Positions 44,736-56,251 of a DNA stretch of 64,000 bases are shown in pieces. The stretch is from Sanguinoderma infundibulare (lineage: Eukaryota > Basidiomycota > Agaricomycetes > Polyporales > Polyporaceae): the NCBI GenBank assembly GCA_032821775.1, contig JAVLRN010000013.1, positions 310,001 through 374,000 on the forward strand. The letters run 5' to 3'. Every line of letters begins with the position of its first letter. Position 1 is the stretch's first letter. The notes beneath the pieces are model-generated. The model was not told the DNA's origin and did no database searches. It worked only from the letters and a program-made list of their open reading frames with translations. The position numbers and the translations under genes are program-made.

Positions 44736-45252
44736 ATGGTATACATAACTCGTTGCTCTCTCTGCTCTCGCGTGCAAGGCTGACCACATCAGTTGATCTT
44801 CTCAGTATTCAAAACACTCACCGACCAAAAAGTCATCGTCGAGCTCAAGAACGACCTCTCCATTACCGGCACCTTGAAGTCCGTCGACCAGTGCGTTGCG
44901 TTTGCAGCTACGATATCGAACCTGGCGTCACTCATATTGGACGAAGGTTCCTCAACATCCGGTTGGATAACATCACGGTTTTGGACGAGGCGAGACACCC
45001 CCATATGGTGCGATGCGTACCCTTCGATTTTGTCTTGCACCCCCTCATCCTGCCCACTGGCGCAGATGGCGGTCAAGAATTGTTTCATACGTGGTTCGGT
45101 AGTCCGATATGTCCAGCTCCCCGCAGAGCACGTTGATGCCCAGCTGTTGGAGGACGCTACCCGGCGAGGTACTTATGTCACCTTCCCTCTAGTGACGGTC
45201 CGGACTGATTGTAGCTTCCACAGAAACTGCGGGACAGAACAGGCCGCGATAA
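44736..45252 (+). CDS. LSM2: U6 snRNA-associated Sm-like protein LSm2, right copy
   Basis: Exons 44736-44738, 44793-44890, 44947-45007, 45066-45168 and 45215-45252 give exactly 100 residues plus stop. It starts MLIFSVFKTLTDQKVIVELK, matching the usual MLF(Y/F)SFFKTL start of LSm2. Then come FLNIRLDNITVLDEARHPHM and MAVKNCFIRGSVVRYVQLP. The tail is EDATRRASTETAGQNRPR. Val-Ile-Val replaces Val-Thr-Val in the Sm1 strand compared with the left copy and most LSm2 proteins. All phases match, so this copy looks fully functional. Confidence 0.9.
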
Positions 45253-45439
45253 CGCTCAGGATCCACATCCGCAGTTCCATCGGAGTTGAGAAGTGTGTGA
45301 AGCTTTCCTGCAGGTGCGCTCGAGCTGCTGTGTACTCTATCATGCATACGACTGTGTTTTATACCACCATCGCGTCCCCCATGCTGCCATTTGCTTTAGA
45401 TCGCGAACGTTATCCCTTATTATCATCCCTGAGGATCCG

Positions 45440-46115
45440 CTTGCCGCCCGGATGCCCCTCCTCTGACTTCCTCCGAGTCGCACTTCTCGCGTTCTGCGGA
45501 CGGGTGTGAGGCCATGAACGGCGACTTCCCCATGGACCTGTCCTTTCAGCTACCAATCCACACGGAAGACCTGGGACGGGTCCCATTCCATCATGGCTTC
45601 AGTTCGCCGTTCTCATCTGGTCCTGCGCAAGAACAGCTGCATTTCCCGCCGCAATTGCACCACCAGCAGACGTACTATCCGGACCCCCATCGAAACGAAG
45701 ACCTTTCTTCCGCAACCATCCCCCTGCCCTAACCGAGCGACGGGAGCGGCAACGGGTTCTTCAACATGTCCATCATCGAGTATAGCCAACTGCTGGTCGC
45801 CATGTCCGCGTCTGACCCGTCGTCGTCGGACGTGAATGGACATCAGATACCAATTCCTCAGGTAGTGGAGCAGGCAATGGTCGCTCCGGGATCGAGCGCG
45901 GACGCCGACGCGTTGATGATGTTCGAGGACAATATGGTGTGGTCTTCAGCGTCTACCTCTCTCCAATGCGTTCCTTGTTTGTTTGCCTTGTTCTATGTAG
46001 ATGCTGAGCTGAGATCGATGCGCGTAGGTGGGCTGATTGGGGAGCTTATCTGGCAAGTGTGACCGGCATGGAGATGCCGTTCAACTTCAACACTGGGCCG
46101 TCGCAAGGCATGTAG
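45440..46115 (+). pseudogene. 3' fragment of a fungal regulator gene (right-arm copy)
   Basis: Reads MNGDFPMDLSFQLPIHTEDL, a Gln/His stretch and YYPDPHRNEDLSSATIP, then a TAA near 45729. A shifted frame continues NGFFNMSIIEYSQLLVAMSA, SSSDVNGHQIPIPQVVEQAM and MMFEDNMVWSSASTSLQ. The final exon reads WADWGAYLASVTGMEMPF to TAG 46113-46115. Counterpart of 25759-26430. No N-terminal zinc cluster is present upstream; LSM2 ends only about 190 bp before it. Confidence 0.65.
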
Positions 46116-46430
46116 ATGCTTCGCATCTCCGACGAGATGTGGGATCGCGCTTGTGGCGTGTTCGACGACATGGACTACCCAGAGGAGTATGAGTTGCAGC
46201 GGTATCTTGATCGGAGTACGAAGGTGTGTAGCATCTTCCTGGCGTGCCCCAACTTATCTCCTCACAATCGGCATCAGTACTAGAAGCAGCTTACCACTGC
46301 TATTGTTGGCCGTTCTCATTATAGAACCTATCGCGTTCACTGAATCTTCTGGATGCCCCTTGATTTGTCTGAATGTCATCATTCTAGCGCCGGTCGAACC
46401 AAAAAGGTTACGACGCTCCTCGTTCTGAGC
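46116..46430 (+). pseudogene. C-terminal remnant of the small TM-protein family (right)
   Basis: Mirror copy of 25400-25758. It starts LRISDEMWDRACGVFDDMDY and after an intron carries a hydrophobic piece LLPLLLLAVLIIEPIAFTES aligned to the TM tail of the intact copies, but in another frame. Confidence 0.65.
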
Positions 46431-46706
46431 GGTTTGACTCTTGTGGGCGCAGGGATGCGTCTGTGTCTCGATCAGCGGTTGATCGGCAACGACGGCAAGG
46501 ATCGACAGTGACGTTCGTCTATACACATGTTTACCGTACATACAACGCAGATCTGGCTACACTCTTGACGGCACAAATACTTGCTACAGCAGTTACGTAT
46601 CACAAGCAGTACAAATGATTAACACGACGCTCGTTTCGGTACTACTATTCCACGACCTCCCGTCAACTTGGACTCGAAACTCTTCAGAACCCGACCACAC
46701 CGTCAA

Positions 46707-49700
46707 CTACGACTTCCCCTTCCCCTTTCCACTGGCATTCGTGCGCGATCGGGCCAGAGCCTCGGTTGCTCTCTCCCGGACTCGAGGATCCTGCGAAGAG
46801 AAGCACAGAACGTAAGTGAACACTCCGAAACTGCAGACGACGTGTCAAGGACACACTCACAGGATGTTCTGCCCAGAAAGCTGCATAGCTCGGATTGTCC
46901 ATCGGTGGCACACCGTTGCTCCAGCTGTTCACCCTCGTACGTCCCGGCGCAAGTGGACGTGCTGCCGAACTCGAGGCCTGACCGGGGCCCTGACCTACGG
47001 CACCGCGCTTGTCTACCTCGAATTGTTTATGAGCCCTGAGGAGAAAATCAGTATCGTGGAATGGCGTGCTGCCGGACGGCCATCCGCCACCGCCGCCGCT
47101 GCCCGTGCCCCTCCCCAAGGCAGTCCCGGTTGGGAACCAGTGGTTTACGATGGCAGACCTGACTTCGTCGAGGAAGTCACAGAATCGCTTGTAGTTGATA
47201 CCGATCTCCGTCTGGTTCAAGCCATCGGAACGGAGCCGGTCCATCAGCAACTTCTTGCCGTAGGGTGTCTTGGGGGCCAGACCATTGGCTATCAAGATCA
47301 GATGTTCATCCGAGTAAATGTTCTTCTCCCGGACGGCTGGACGGTTCGTGTCCCTGGGGATGTTCGCAGCCATGCGAAGCTTCTTGATCTGCCGCGCCAG
47401 CCCGTCGACTGTCGCGGTGCTCGCCTGAGCATCGAGTCGCGGACGAAACGCCAGGCTGCTATAGGACTGAGCAGCGCCGCGATCGCCATAGCGTCGGCGT
47501 GAACGTGAGCCAGCAAGGCCTGGTGAGGTAACGGTGGTGTCGAACGCGAAGCCGGTATCACTAGCACGAGCCTGCTCCATGACCTCGGTGTTGGCGTTGG
47601 TGTCATGGGCGGCTGAGGGTTCTGTGGAGGGCAAGAGAAGAGGGGGATGATAGGAAGAAATGTCGGGCGGACCTGCAGAGCTGTCGTTTGACGACCCGCT
47701 TTGCGGATCTTGCGTCCCGTGGCTGCCCGAGGTTTGAGGACCTGGATCGCCACCGTCTCGTTGTGGATTTGAGCCAGCAGTGCTTGCGGAGGCAGCAGTG
47801 GAGTCGAAGGTGATGCTTGGACCACCATTAACGGACTCTGGTACCGTCCTGGGCATGTTCGCAGTGATGCGAAGGTTCTCGGTTAGCCCCACCAGTCGGC
47901 CTACGGTCGTGCTGCCCTCGGCAGCATCGAGAGATTGGCCGTCCGTCTCCTTCGTCGCCCCGCTGTCAGAAGCTTCAGAGCTGCGGATTCCGTGGTCTTG
48001 AGGTGGACGGTCGTCGTCTGGGCGGGGACTACCGTAGCTGAGACTACGATAGCGGGGGCGTGCAGCTACAGTGTCAACAGTTGTGTTCGAGGCGACGCCA
48101 GAGTCTGAGGAGGTTGAAACAGGGAATGGGATTAGCGAAGACCCGCCAAGCGTGTGTCTTGTGTCGTCGGTAGATAAGCCGCGTCCCGGATCTTGGATCG
48201 TCTGGCTGTCATCTGTCTGAGTTGCGGGACTGCAAAGGTCTCGGGATGGATATGAGCCAGCCAAGCTCGCGGAGTGCGTGGTGGACTTCGAGCCGAAAGC
48301 GACGTCGGAACCATCATCACGGGGATACGTAGCCACAGTCTCGAGGGACGTGTTACCAGCAGCAGTCGTCGAGGACTCGGCGGATGGCAGAGGAAGCGAT
48401 TCATGGTGGGAAGGAGCTCCAGGCATCCTTCTCACGTCGTCGGGAGATGACCCGATTACCGGACCTTGCGTGACCCGGCTGCCCGAGGCCTGAGTGCCGC
48501 GACCGCCACCCTCTTGCTGTGGATGGGCACCGGACAGGCCCACGGATGGAGTGGTGAGGTCGAAAGTGGTGCTGGAGCCACTGGCACCACGGGCCTGAGT
48601 AGCAATGGGGCTGTAAAGTGGGTTATCGCTACCCCCGGGAGACGTGATGCATGGTAGGTGGTCCGAAGGCGCTCGTTGCGTATTCACCTCCGGGGTGTGA
48701 GCACGTTTCCGTGGATTCCCAGAAAGTCGAAGATTCAAAGAGTTGTTGGGTTGGTTCAGAATGGGGGGAAGATGGAATGTTTGCGGCCTGCCCACGCGCT
48801 GTGTACGAGCAGCGATTGGACTGGAATCCGGGACGGCCGAACTTCCAGCCGGCGATGATTCGGGTTCAGGTCGAAGGCTACTGCGTGGGGTGCGTGAAGC
48901 CACCTGGTCGTCTTCATGTGTACCTTGCATCGCAGGGAGTCGGGTCGCAGCGTTGTCGAAGACTTTGACGGGACGAGCGGGACGAGCGGGACGAGCGGGG
49001 GTGACATTACCGCGGCGGAATATGCCATGCCCTGTCAAGACCGCGTTCACTTGAAACTAGGTTGTATGACATTAGCTTGCGTAGCCGCCCGAGGCCAACT
49101 GATATGGCGTTACTCACATCGTTGAGTTTCGTATCCCCGTTTGCTGGGGTCACAGGGAGGTCTTCAATGAAAGGGTCTTCGTCGAGGCGCACGATATCTT
49201 CCACAACTTCTGCACCATCATCTTCATCGAGGGCATTCCCTACGATGGTAGAACCCTACAATTGAGCCGCAAAGATCTGGTCAGAATCTGATGCGTGCTT
49301 CTCAATAATATGCGTGTGGCAAACTGGCTTACTTTGTTTGCCGTTGACGGCAAGACAAAACCTTCGTCGTGTCCGTCGCCTTCCAGTGTAAAGCCGGCCG
49401 GCAAGTCGAACCATGACTTCTGTGTCGTGAGTTGGCTGGCATGCGGGAGTTTCAATGCCTGCTTTGTTCGTTCGAGGAAGGAAAGGAAGTGAGGGTTAAG
49501 CGCTTGTTTTCGGGGGAGCTGGAAGATGTTGTGAACGACGATTTTCTTTGCTCCTTTTGGCTCTCGATTGCGCTGATGGCCAGCCTCAGTATTCTGACGT
49601 ATTGCAATTGGCGCCTTCTTCCTGCCTTTTCCGGGCTTCTTGGCAGCCTTGTCAGTGAACGTAACTGTGGGAGTCAACAAAACAGTCTTGATAAGCTTCG

Positions 49701-50504
49701 ACAGTGTTATAAAACGGATGTCCTACCTGTTGATCTCGTACGCCGCCGCTTGTTTGGACGAGAGTCATCCAGTTCCTGGAAAATGGATGATACGTCCCCA
49801 GCCCCTTGATGAAGATTTGTGTGGCTGGCCGACGGACCCGCAGTAGAAGAACTGGCGTCATGAGAAGATGGCTCCTGTACCATGTCACAGCGTTCGTAAG
49901 TGTCGTCGGTGAACCAGGTACTGCACATGAGTAGAACATTGACTATCTCCAATTCCGGGTGTTCTCGGAAAGCAAGCTGTGCCTGGTTAGCGCATTGCTT
50001 CCCAGTCTTCCAAAAGATATGTCCTGCCGCGTCCCGCCCCTTCTCTGTCTCCGGTTCTATATTGCCCAATGGTTTTATCTCGCCAACCACAAACACGTGG
50101 CGTTGCTTCCCGTGTGCGGCTGTCGGGGTATGGAAGAGCAAGACGTAGTCGGGGAGACAGAATTCGATTCGCTTCTTCCCGTTCGAGACTTGACAATCGA
50201 CAAAAGCATGCTGTGCACCGCAGCTGAAAGCGGAGTCGTCTATGTCGAAGGTGTTGCAATAAGTATGTAAGATGTACTCCCATGCTGAATAGGTGCGAGA
50301 CTCCCTAGTGCGATTGCCGGGTTTCTGGCCGTACTCAAACAAGAGGTTGAGAGTGCGGAAAAATGTAGACTTCTTGAGAACCACGACGTTTTCATCGTCC
50401 TGCACGACTTGGTTATACTGTGTTCATGTTAAAGATACTTAGATCGAGAGATAACGCACCAGGAGCTCCTGTAGCCTCTGATCAGATGGCGGGTTCGACG
50501 ACAT
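46707..50504 (-). CDS. Large protein with PD-(D/E)XK-like motif, right copy
   Basis: Same six-exon plan as 21333-25166. The N-terminal domain keeps CLPDYVLLF and then VFVVGEIKPLG, so the Asp, Glu and Lys of the motif are retained although neighbouring residues changed (GSQRQVLLIGEM against GKQRHVFVVGEI). Basic RRRTRST patch, Ser/Thr/Pro-rich middle, and C-terminal module RQIKKLRMAANIPRDTNRP, ANGLAPKTPYGKKLLMD, YKRFCDFLDEV. The largest exon is open over about 780 codons with several in-frame indels relative to the left copy (for example around CITSPGGSDNPLYSP). This suggests selection to keep the frame, although a formal test is needed. Confidence 0.75.
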
Positions 50505-50921
50505 GACTCGGGTTCGAGCCGGCGACTGGGCCAAGACTTTCCATATACCGCGTTAGTTCATGTAAATACATATACATAGAGAACTCACCAATGAACGCGT
50601 AGGTTGGATGAGGAGAGTAGCTGAGGACGTGGAGGGATGAGGTGTGGTTGATGAAGTTCAAGAGCAAATTCGAGATTGACCCGGTGAGATGCCCTTATAA
50701 TTTCAGAGAGCTTCCCACGCCGTTTCCGCTGATCCTATTGTCCCTCAGGGCACGCCTGGACGGCTGTGTGCATAAGGTCGAGCCAGGATCGATTGGTGGT
50801 GGTTCCTTTGTTCTGAGCGCTTATCTCTTTCTATCATGTGATGGTGCGAACGTGGAGCCTTCTTAGGCGTCTTGCGCGCCCCAGCGTCTCCCTCCAACGT
50901 TCGATCACAACCACGACCACG

Positions 50922-51647
50922 ATGGCTGCCACTGCTCCTGCACCATTGACTCCCGTTCTCTCCCCTCTGTCAACCCCCGCCTTCGACGCAGACCCGTGTT
51001 TAGGCGACGATTCGAGTGATGACGAGCTGGAATCGGACGATGAGGCGGAAGAACCCTGCAAGGAGCCGCTGCGCAAGTTTGTGTGGGGTGTGAGTTCTCG
51101 ATTATATCTGTATTTATTGTGGTCCAAAATTGATAACACGGCGCAGGAGGACGTCGTACGGAAGGTGCTCCCACGACCCTCTCTTCCCACCTTCCTCAAT
51201 CCCACTATCGTTGATGTCGATGACCCCCGCAAACTCCCTCTGTGCTGGTACGGCCTCCCTTTCGAGCCCGAATACATCTTCAAATATTGCGAGCGCATCG
51301 GGATTGCCATCCACTATGCCAGTGACGGCGGATGCTTGGGCCGAAAAGCTGGAGAGGTGAAATCGCTCCCGACGTATGCAAACTTCGACATCTGGTTCAA
51401 GAACCAGACGGGTCTGCAGTTGGATCTCGTGCAGGTGTGGGGATGCTCGTCACTTCTCACCCTGTTCTCGAACCACGACCTTCGTCACATCACCGTCGAA
51501 ATGTGGGAACGAGCCTGCGACATTTTCGAAGACATGGAGTACCCACCGTGCTATGAGTTCGAGTGGTATCTCGATGATCGTCAGAAGGTGCGTGGACAAT
51601 TTGATAGCGCTTTCCCATCATTTACTGACGATGATCACCAGTACTAG
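50922..51647 (+). CDS. Small acidic protein with CWYGLP motif and possible TM tail (copy D)
   Basis: Exon 1 50922-51089 (MAATAPAPLTPVLSP to CKEPLRKFVWG), exon 2 51147-51587 (LPRPSLPTFLNPTIVDVDDP, KLPLCWYGLPFEPEYIFKYC, WFKNQTGLQLDLVQVWGCSS, MWERACDIFEDMEYP). Intron 2 is 54 nt, so retention keeps the frame. Splicing to 51642 ends at TAG 51645-51647; splicing after 51647 adds PSLSFGFNVLPFLFTVSRIW and extends to about 51866. An upstream in-frame ATG at 50838 would add an Arg-rich, mitochondrial-presequence-like start (MMVRTWSLLRRLARPSVSLQ), a second possibility. Its neighbours are the nuclease-like gene (divergent) and GH10. Confidence 0.7.
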   Translation: MAATAPAPLTPVLSPLSTPAFDADPCLGDDSSDDELESDDEAEEPCKEPLRKFVWGVSSRLYLYLLWSKIDNTAQEDVVRKVLPRPSLPTFLNPTIVDVDDPRKLPLCWYGLPFEPEYIFKYCERIGIAIHYASDGGCLGRKAGEVKSLPTYANFDIWFKNQTGLQLDLVQVWGCSSLLTLFSNHDLRHITVEMWERACDIFEDMEYPPCYEFEWYLDDRQKVRGQFDSAFPSFTDDDHQY

Positions 51648-52057
51648 GAGCCTCGTCGTCGCGCCATGTGTCTTTACTTTATGAATATCCCGCCATCGCT
51701 GTCGTTTGGTTTCAATGTACTACCGTTCTTGTTCACTGTATCTCGTATCTGGACGTCAATTCACACGCTAACCCATCCTGGTCTACTCCAACGTTTGCGA
51801 GCTTGTGGTTGCGTGGTTCATAGTTGTCTGCGCGCATGGGAGCATCTCGGCCAATCTCTAGCTTGATACTGTTGGACAGCCTTCATCGACTCGATTACTG
51901 TTCAGTGCTCACGTCGCGAATGCACGTACATGCATGGTAAGTAGTTCTTTCGTTTTTCGAAGATAGCTGTATTCGTAGGGATGCCGACCAGCGTATCTCA
52001 TAGGTGTACCCGACGCTTTGGTGCTCGTCGTTCCTGGTATGGCCACTGGTACTGAAC

Positions 52058-54798
52058 TCAGAAACCTGCCACGATCCCATCGCACGCCGGCCTCCTAGCT
52101 CTATACGTGAGGTCAGTACAGCGCCGCTCGGCAGCATTGGAAGCTCACTGACCTGATCCCAAGGACATGCCGCGCCCTGACCTGGGAAGGTGCTGAGAAC
52201 AAACGAAAACTGAACGCCCCCGTCAGCCTCAGGATCATTCACCACCACGTCGCGAGCGCAGGCAAACAAACCTTATCCGTGAAGTCCCAGATGGTGATCC
52301 CGACACACTTCGATACCGCCTGGCACGCGGAGATGACCGTCTGGTAGTCGGCCTTCTGCTGCTCGAGGAGCGCGGCGGTCTCAGGGAGCGTCATCCGTAT
52401 GTCGAGCTCGGTGATCGCGACCTCGACTCCGAGGGCGACGAACTCCTGCATGTTCTGTACGAGCGTCGTGGGGACCTCTCCGACGATGAAGTGCGACTGG
52501 AGGCCGACGCCGTCGATGGGCACTCCCTGCGACTTCAGAGATGTGATCAGGTTCTTCAAGGCGGTCGCCTTCGCGCCTGCGATGCATTAGCCGAGGCTAC
52601 TGGGAGGTCAGCACCGCCGTACCTGTGCCTTCGATGTTGAAGTCGTTGATGTAGACCTTGGCGTTAGGATCCGCGGCCTTCGCTGCGCGGAGAGCGGTCG
52701 CGATGTAGCTCTCTCCGAGAGTGTCGAAGAAGACGTCCTGGCGGAAGATACCGTCGTCGTTGAGAGGCTCTGCGCCGAAGCCGTAAGCAACTCTTCGCGA
52801 ATACGGCTAGTCTCGCATCGATCCTCACCATTCACGACATCCTAGCTGTCCGTGGTCGGATGGTCAGCATCCTGCAAGGCAAGGACTCGAGGACGACGTA
52901 CAACTAGAGCTCGGTTAGCGAATATCCGGTCGTTTAAAAATGCGACGCAACTTACACTTTCCCTTTGTAGTGTCCCACGACGGTGCTGCAGTGGTTCTGG
53001 ACGATCGACGTCAACTCGGCCGCATTAAAGTTCCCAGCCGTGACCCAGCTCGGAAGCTGCTGGTGCCACACGCAATTGTGCCCTGGACACCGATACCACC
53101 ATCAACATCAGCCTTCTCCGCAGCGCCGAGCCAACCCATCGACGCACCTCTCAGTAGCCGTCCAAAGTTCGTGGCGAGCGCGGCAATCTGGTCGCCCTGC
53201 GTGAACGTGAAGACGCCCTGCTCGGGCTCGGTCGCGTCCCACTTCATGCTGTTTAGGGCTCGGCATCGTTCCGTTTAAAACGGGCGTTTAGGCGTCCGTC
53301 TAAAAAGACGGGCGGCCCGTTCAAACGGGTCCCACGACCCCGTCTCCAAGGACGTTTCCCCAGATCAGGCAGCCGTCTTTGAACGCCCCGTTTGCACCCA
53401 ATAACGCCCGTCTACCCGTTCTCAACGCCCGTTTTTCTGTCCATATTTGTACTCTGTCTGTATGATTATGCATCTTGTTTATGCCTCCCCACTCTCGACT
53501 TCTCTCGGGTGCCGTCGCTGAAGACATGCCTCAGGTTGCTATCAGCAACCTCTGCTTGCTGCGGAACATCCAGCCCAACGTCCTAGGTCCATCGCGGGTA
53601 GCTAGCGGAGAGGGCGGGGCCCGCCCCTCCCCACTTTTCGTGAGTCTGAAACAGTTCAAAGGGTCACTCGTTGGTATGCTTGGAGGCGGGAAGGCTTTTA
53701 GTTGGGTCAGAGGAGAGGCTGCTAGTCGAGGGTAACGAGGTATGTCCCAGAACCTACAGCTGGAGCCCAGTGAGAGCTCAAGCGAGACTGTGGAGAGGTG
53801 ATGCATCTGCATACACGTTTCAAGTGCATTCGGTTCCCTTGAGACGAGGGTACTGAGGAAATCGTTAAGAGGAGTCGCGGCGGTGGCGAGATGGAACAGA
53901 ATCCCTCCTAGACGTGTCCTGTCGCACCAGCAACCGTCCGCCATCCACACAGACAACCTTCTTTATCCATCCGACCCCAACTTCACCCCATCCCCGGTCT
54001 CTTCCCCGTCAGACAACCAGATCGTGTCCCAGTCTGCTTCATGTACTCTCAGTGGAACTCGAACTCGCCACATGTGCCAGCAAGTGTCACCTACGTTCAA
54101 TCTTCAACGCCTGAAGCTTCTGGCAGTAAGTCCTCTTTCTTTCCTTTCAATTCTTTCCCCGCGCGTACATCTCTGACTATACTACTCTTTCTAGGGTGTT
54201 CGGTTGCCGTCGAGTGCATTTTCTCTGGCGCGCGCGACACAATTGCACTCCGGCGTGCAAGCCTGAAGCCGGATACCATCCGTGCCCTCATGCTGTTGAA
54301 GCAACAGCTCTTGCTTGTGCGCCGCGACCTTCGTGAGCGGCTTGATGCGTTGGAACAGTAGATAATTAATTTGTATTGGCTGTGCGAATCAAGCGCGTCC
54401 TCAGCGCGCCCTCCTCCCAGCCATTTCGTCGGTATTTCCCAAACAGATCAGAAAACGCGTTCGAACGCCCCGTTTTTCGTCTGCTAAACGGAACGGGGCG
54501 TTCCGTCTTCCGAATGCGGAAAAAACGCCCGTTTATCTTGACGGGTGTTCCCGTTTTCGCACCGTCAAAAAAACGGGCGTCCCGTTAAACGTGAGTTGCA
54601 GAGCCCTAATGCTGTTCGCGGCCGTAATCTGGCCGAACATCTGCGTCGAGGATCGCGACGTACGGCGTGTCCATCAGCTCCGGGTTGTCCGTCGCCGTGC
54701 CGAAGTAGAGCTTGCCGGCCGCCTTAGCGAGCGCGTGCAGGCCGGCGACGTTCTAGGTCGCGGTGGGCAGCGCTTGCCGCCCGGTGATCGTACGGCTC
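52058..54798 (-). pseudogene. GH10 xylanase, right copy, interrupted by hAT element
   Basis: Two parts of one gene. The 5' part (54798-54609) reads [20 protein letters not shown] then a TPYVAIL stretch up to the ANSM codons. After the transposon the 3' part (from 53253) resumes KWDATEPEQGVFTFTQGDQI and continues to ITELDIRM and the C-terminus at 52058. The Trp of the WDVVNEP acid/base motif is a TAG (near 52843) and the last exon has lost bases (AGCTAGGAGGCC against AATCTCGTTAGGAAG). It has an extra 5' part that the left copy lacks, but is clearly dead. It is cut at 54798 by the start of the third duplicated block. Confidence 0.85.
53254..54608 (+). mobile_element. hAT-family DNA transposon, internally deleted
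   Basis: 1,355 bp flanked by a perfect 8-bp target duplication ATGCTGTT (53246-53253 and 54609-54616). The ends are inverted: TAGGGCTCGGCA at the left and the complement of TAGGGCTCTGCA at the right. Subterminal regions are full of ACGGGCGTTT-like motifs in both orientations. A plus-strand exon near 54194-54361 encodes SVAVECIFSGARDTIALRRA then LKPDTIRALMLLKQQL, matching the hAT C-terminal dimerisation region (SVxxERxFS...R..L....I..L..LK). The catalytic part of the transposase is missing, so it is non-autonomous. Confidence 0.92.
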
Positions 54799-54799
54799 G

Positions 54800-55219
54800 G
54801 TGTCGGATTACGAAGAACTCGAGTTCGACGAGATTGGTAGCGTCGCCGAGCATGTTGCTGACGAGCATTCGCAAGTCCTCCGAGATCGCTCCAAAAGTAT
54901 CATTCCCGCGTTTCCTTCAGCTGCGAGGTGTCGAATGCTTCCTCGCACTGAAGGTATGTGTTATCCAGGATGTTGAGGCGGTGCGACCGTGTCGCCGCCG
55001 CGCATCGCCCGTCGTTCCGAACGGTTTCTAAAAACCTCCAGATTTGCGGCAGACTGGGGCCTATGGACACGTGCGGTAGAGGGCGGATTCCCCTTCCGCG
55101 TTGGAAAGTCGGCAGACACGCGTCACGGCGACCAAAGTGCGTGTTTCCTCAGGGTCGGAAAGGTCGGCGAAGAAGTCGAAGATGGCCGTCCAGATCTCGG
55201 ACGGAAGCTGCGCCATCAT
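54800..55219 (-). pseudogene. F-box gene, third copy, 3'-truncated
   Basis: Starts MMAQLPSEIWTAIFDFFAD at 55219 and continues through the F-box (PEETRTLVAVTRVCR) to the EDLRMLVSNMLGD part. It then ends at the junction with GH10 at about 54799. An extra base near 54917 (CCTTCAGC against CCTCAGC) shifts the frame in the LRKRG region. Confidence 0.7.
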
Positions 55220-56251
55220 GTTAGTGCGGACAGGTCCATGCGCTCGTGTTTGAATCCCAACAGTCACGACGTACGCATTCTTCGGCCGTTCTGCGTTGAT
55301 AATCAAAATTTTTGACTTTCATAGAGATAGCGTTCAACCGAGGCATTGTAACCTGAATGTCGAAGGCGCGGGGCGGTGCCGGGTACCTGGTAGTAAGAAG
55401 GACAGGATAGGTGCCAGGGGTGTTTGGAAATCGTTACTTGGTACCCTGTTAGGATTCCTCGAATCCGAGCTCGCTCGCTTTGTATCGGCTGGGGGATCTG
55501 CACTGTGCCAAACCTTGAAGCTTCAACCTTGAACGTTGAACGTTCGATTTTCCGCGAAATTAGGCCTAGGTAATACATCACGTTGGTCAGTAAAGATAAT
55601 CGCCTCGTTTCATGCAGTTCCACGCACACCATTCCAGAACAAAAGCAACGCGATTGGCGCGTGTGCCACTCGTGAGCAGTGGCCATCCCGAGTCTCTCGA
55701 TCTCGCGATGCATCGTCTTGTCTCTCCCAACGCCGCCGTCAGTCTGTTCGGCGATCCATCCTCGAATGCTGTGTGTCTGCTCCTGGTCGTCATCCAATTG
55801 TCTGTGGTCCGGTCGCCGAGCTATAAAACATGGCCGTCCTCCAAGCACGAATCCCCGGCTTCCGCCCATCCACTCCTTCTTCGTCCTCCTTAACGACTCT
55901 TAACGACTGTCGCATAGCCGCAGGTCCCGGCTCCGACATCCATCCTTATAATCCCTAATAATCCCCGCTCGGAAACCTCCGTCCAAGGGGCCACCGCAGC
56001 AGAGTGGCCCGGGAACAAAGCAAGACGCGTGCGCCGCGGTCACGAGCCTCTAAACGCGTCCCACTTTAGCAGTCCGAAGCGCCTGGTGCTTTAAGTGAGT
56101 GTGGCCCACATACCTCTTGTTCTCTTCATCCACCAGCTCAGACGACCACCACATACCCTGCATTGCACCCCCGAGCCACGACGATACCCCCTCATCGCAT
56201 ACCCACCACATCCTTATCCATATCCACGCACATACCACTCCACCACGACCA

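Larger units (their letters stand above)
38810..54798 (-). repeat. Right arm of the giant inverted duplication
   Basis: Reverse counterpart of 18646-31745. It is longer because of a TM-gene insertion (about 39290-40594), a hAT element (53254-54608) and a longer GH10 5' part. Sequence differences are spread over the whole length, including synonymous changes and small indels, so the arms are not an exact copy. Confidence 0.9.
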
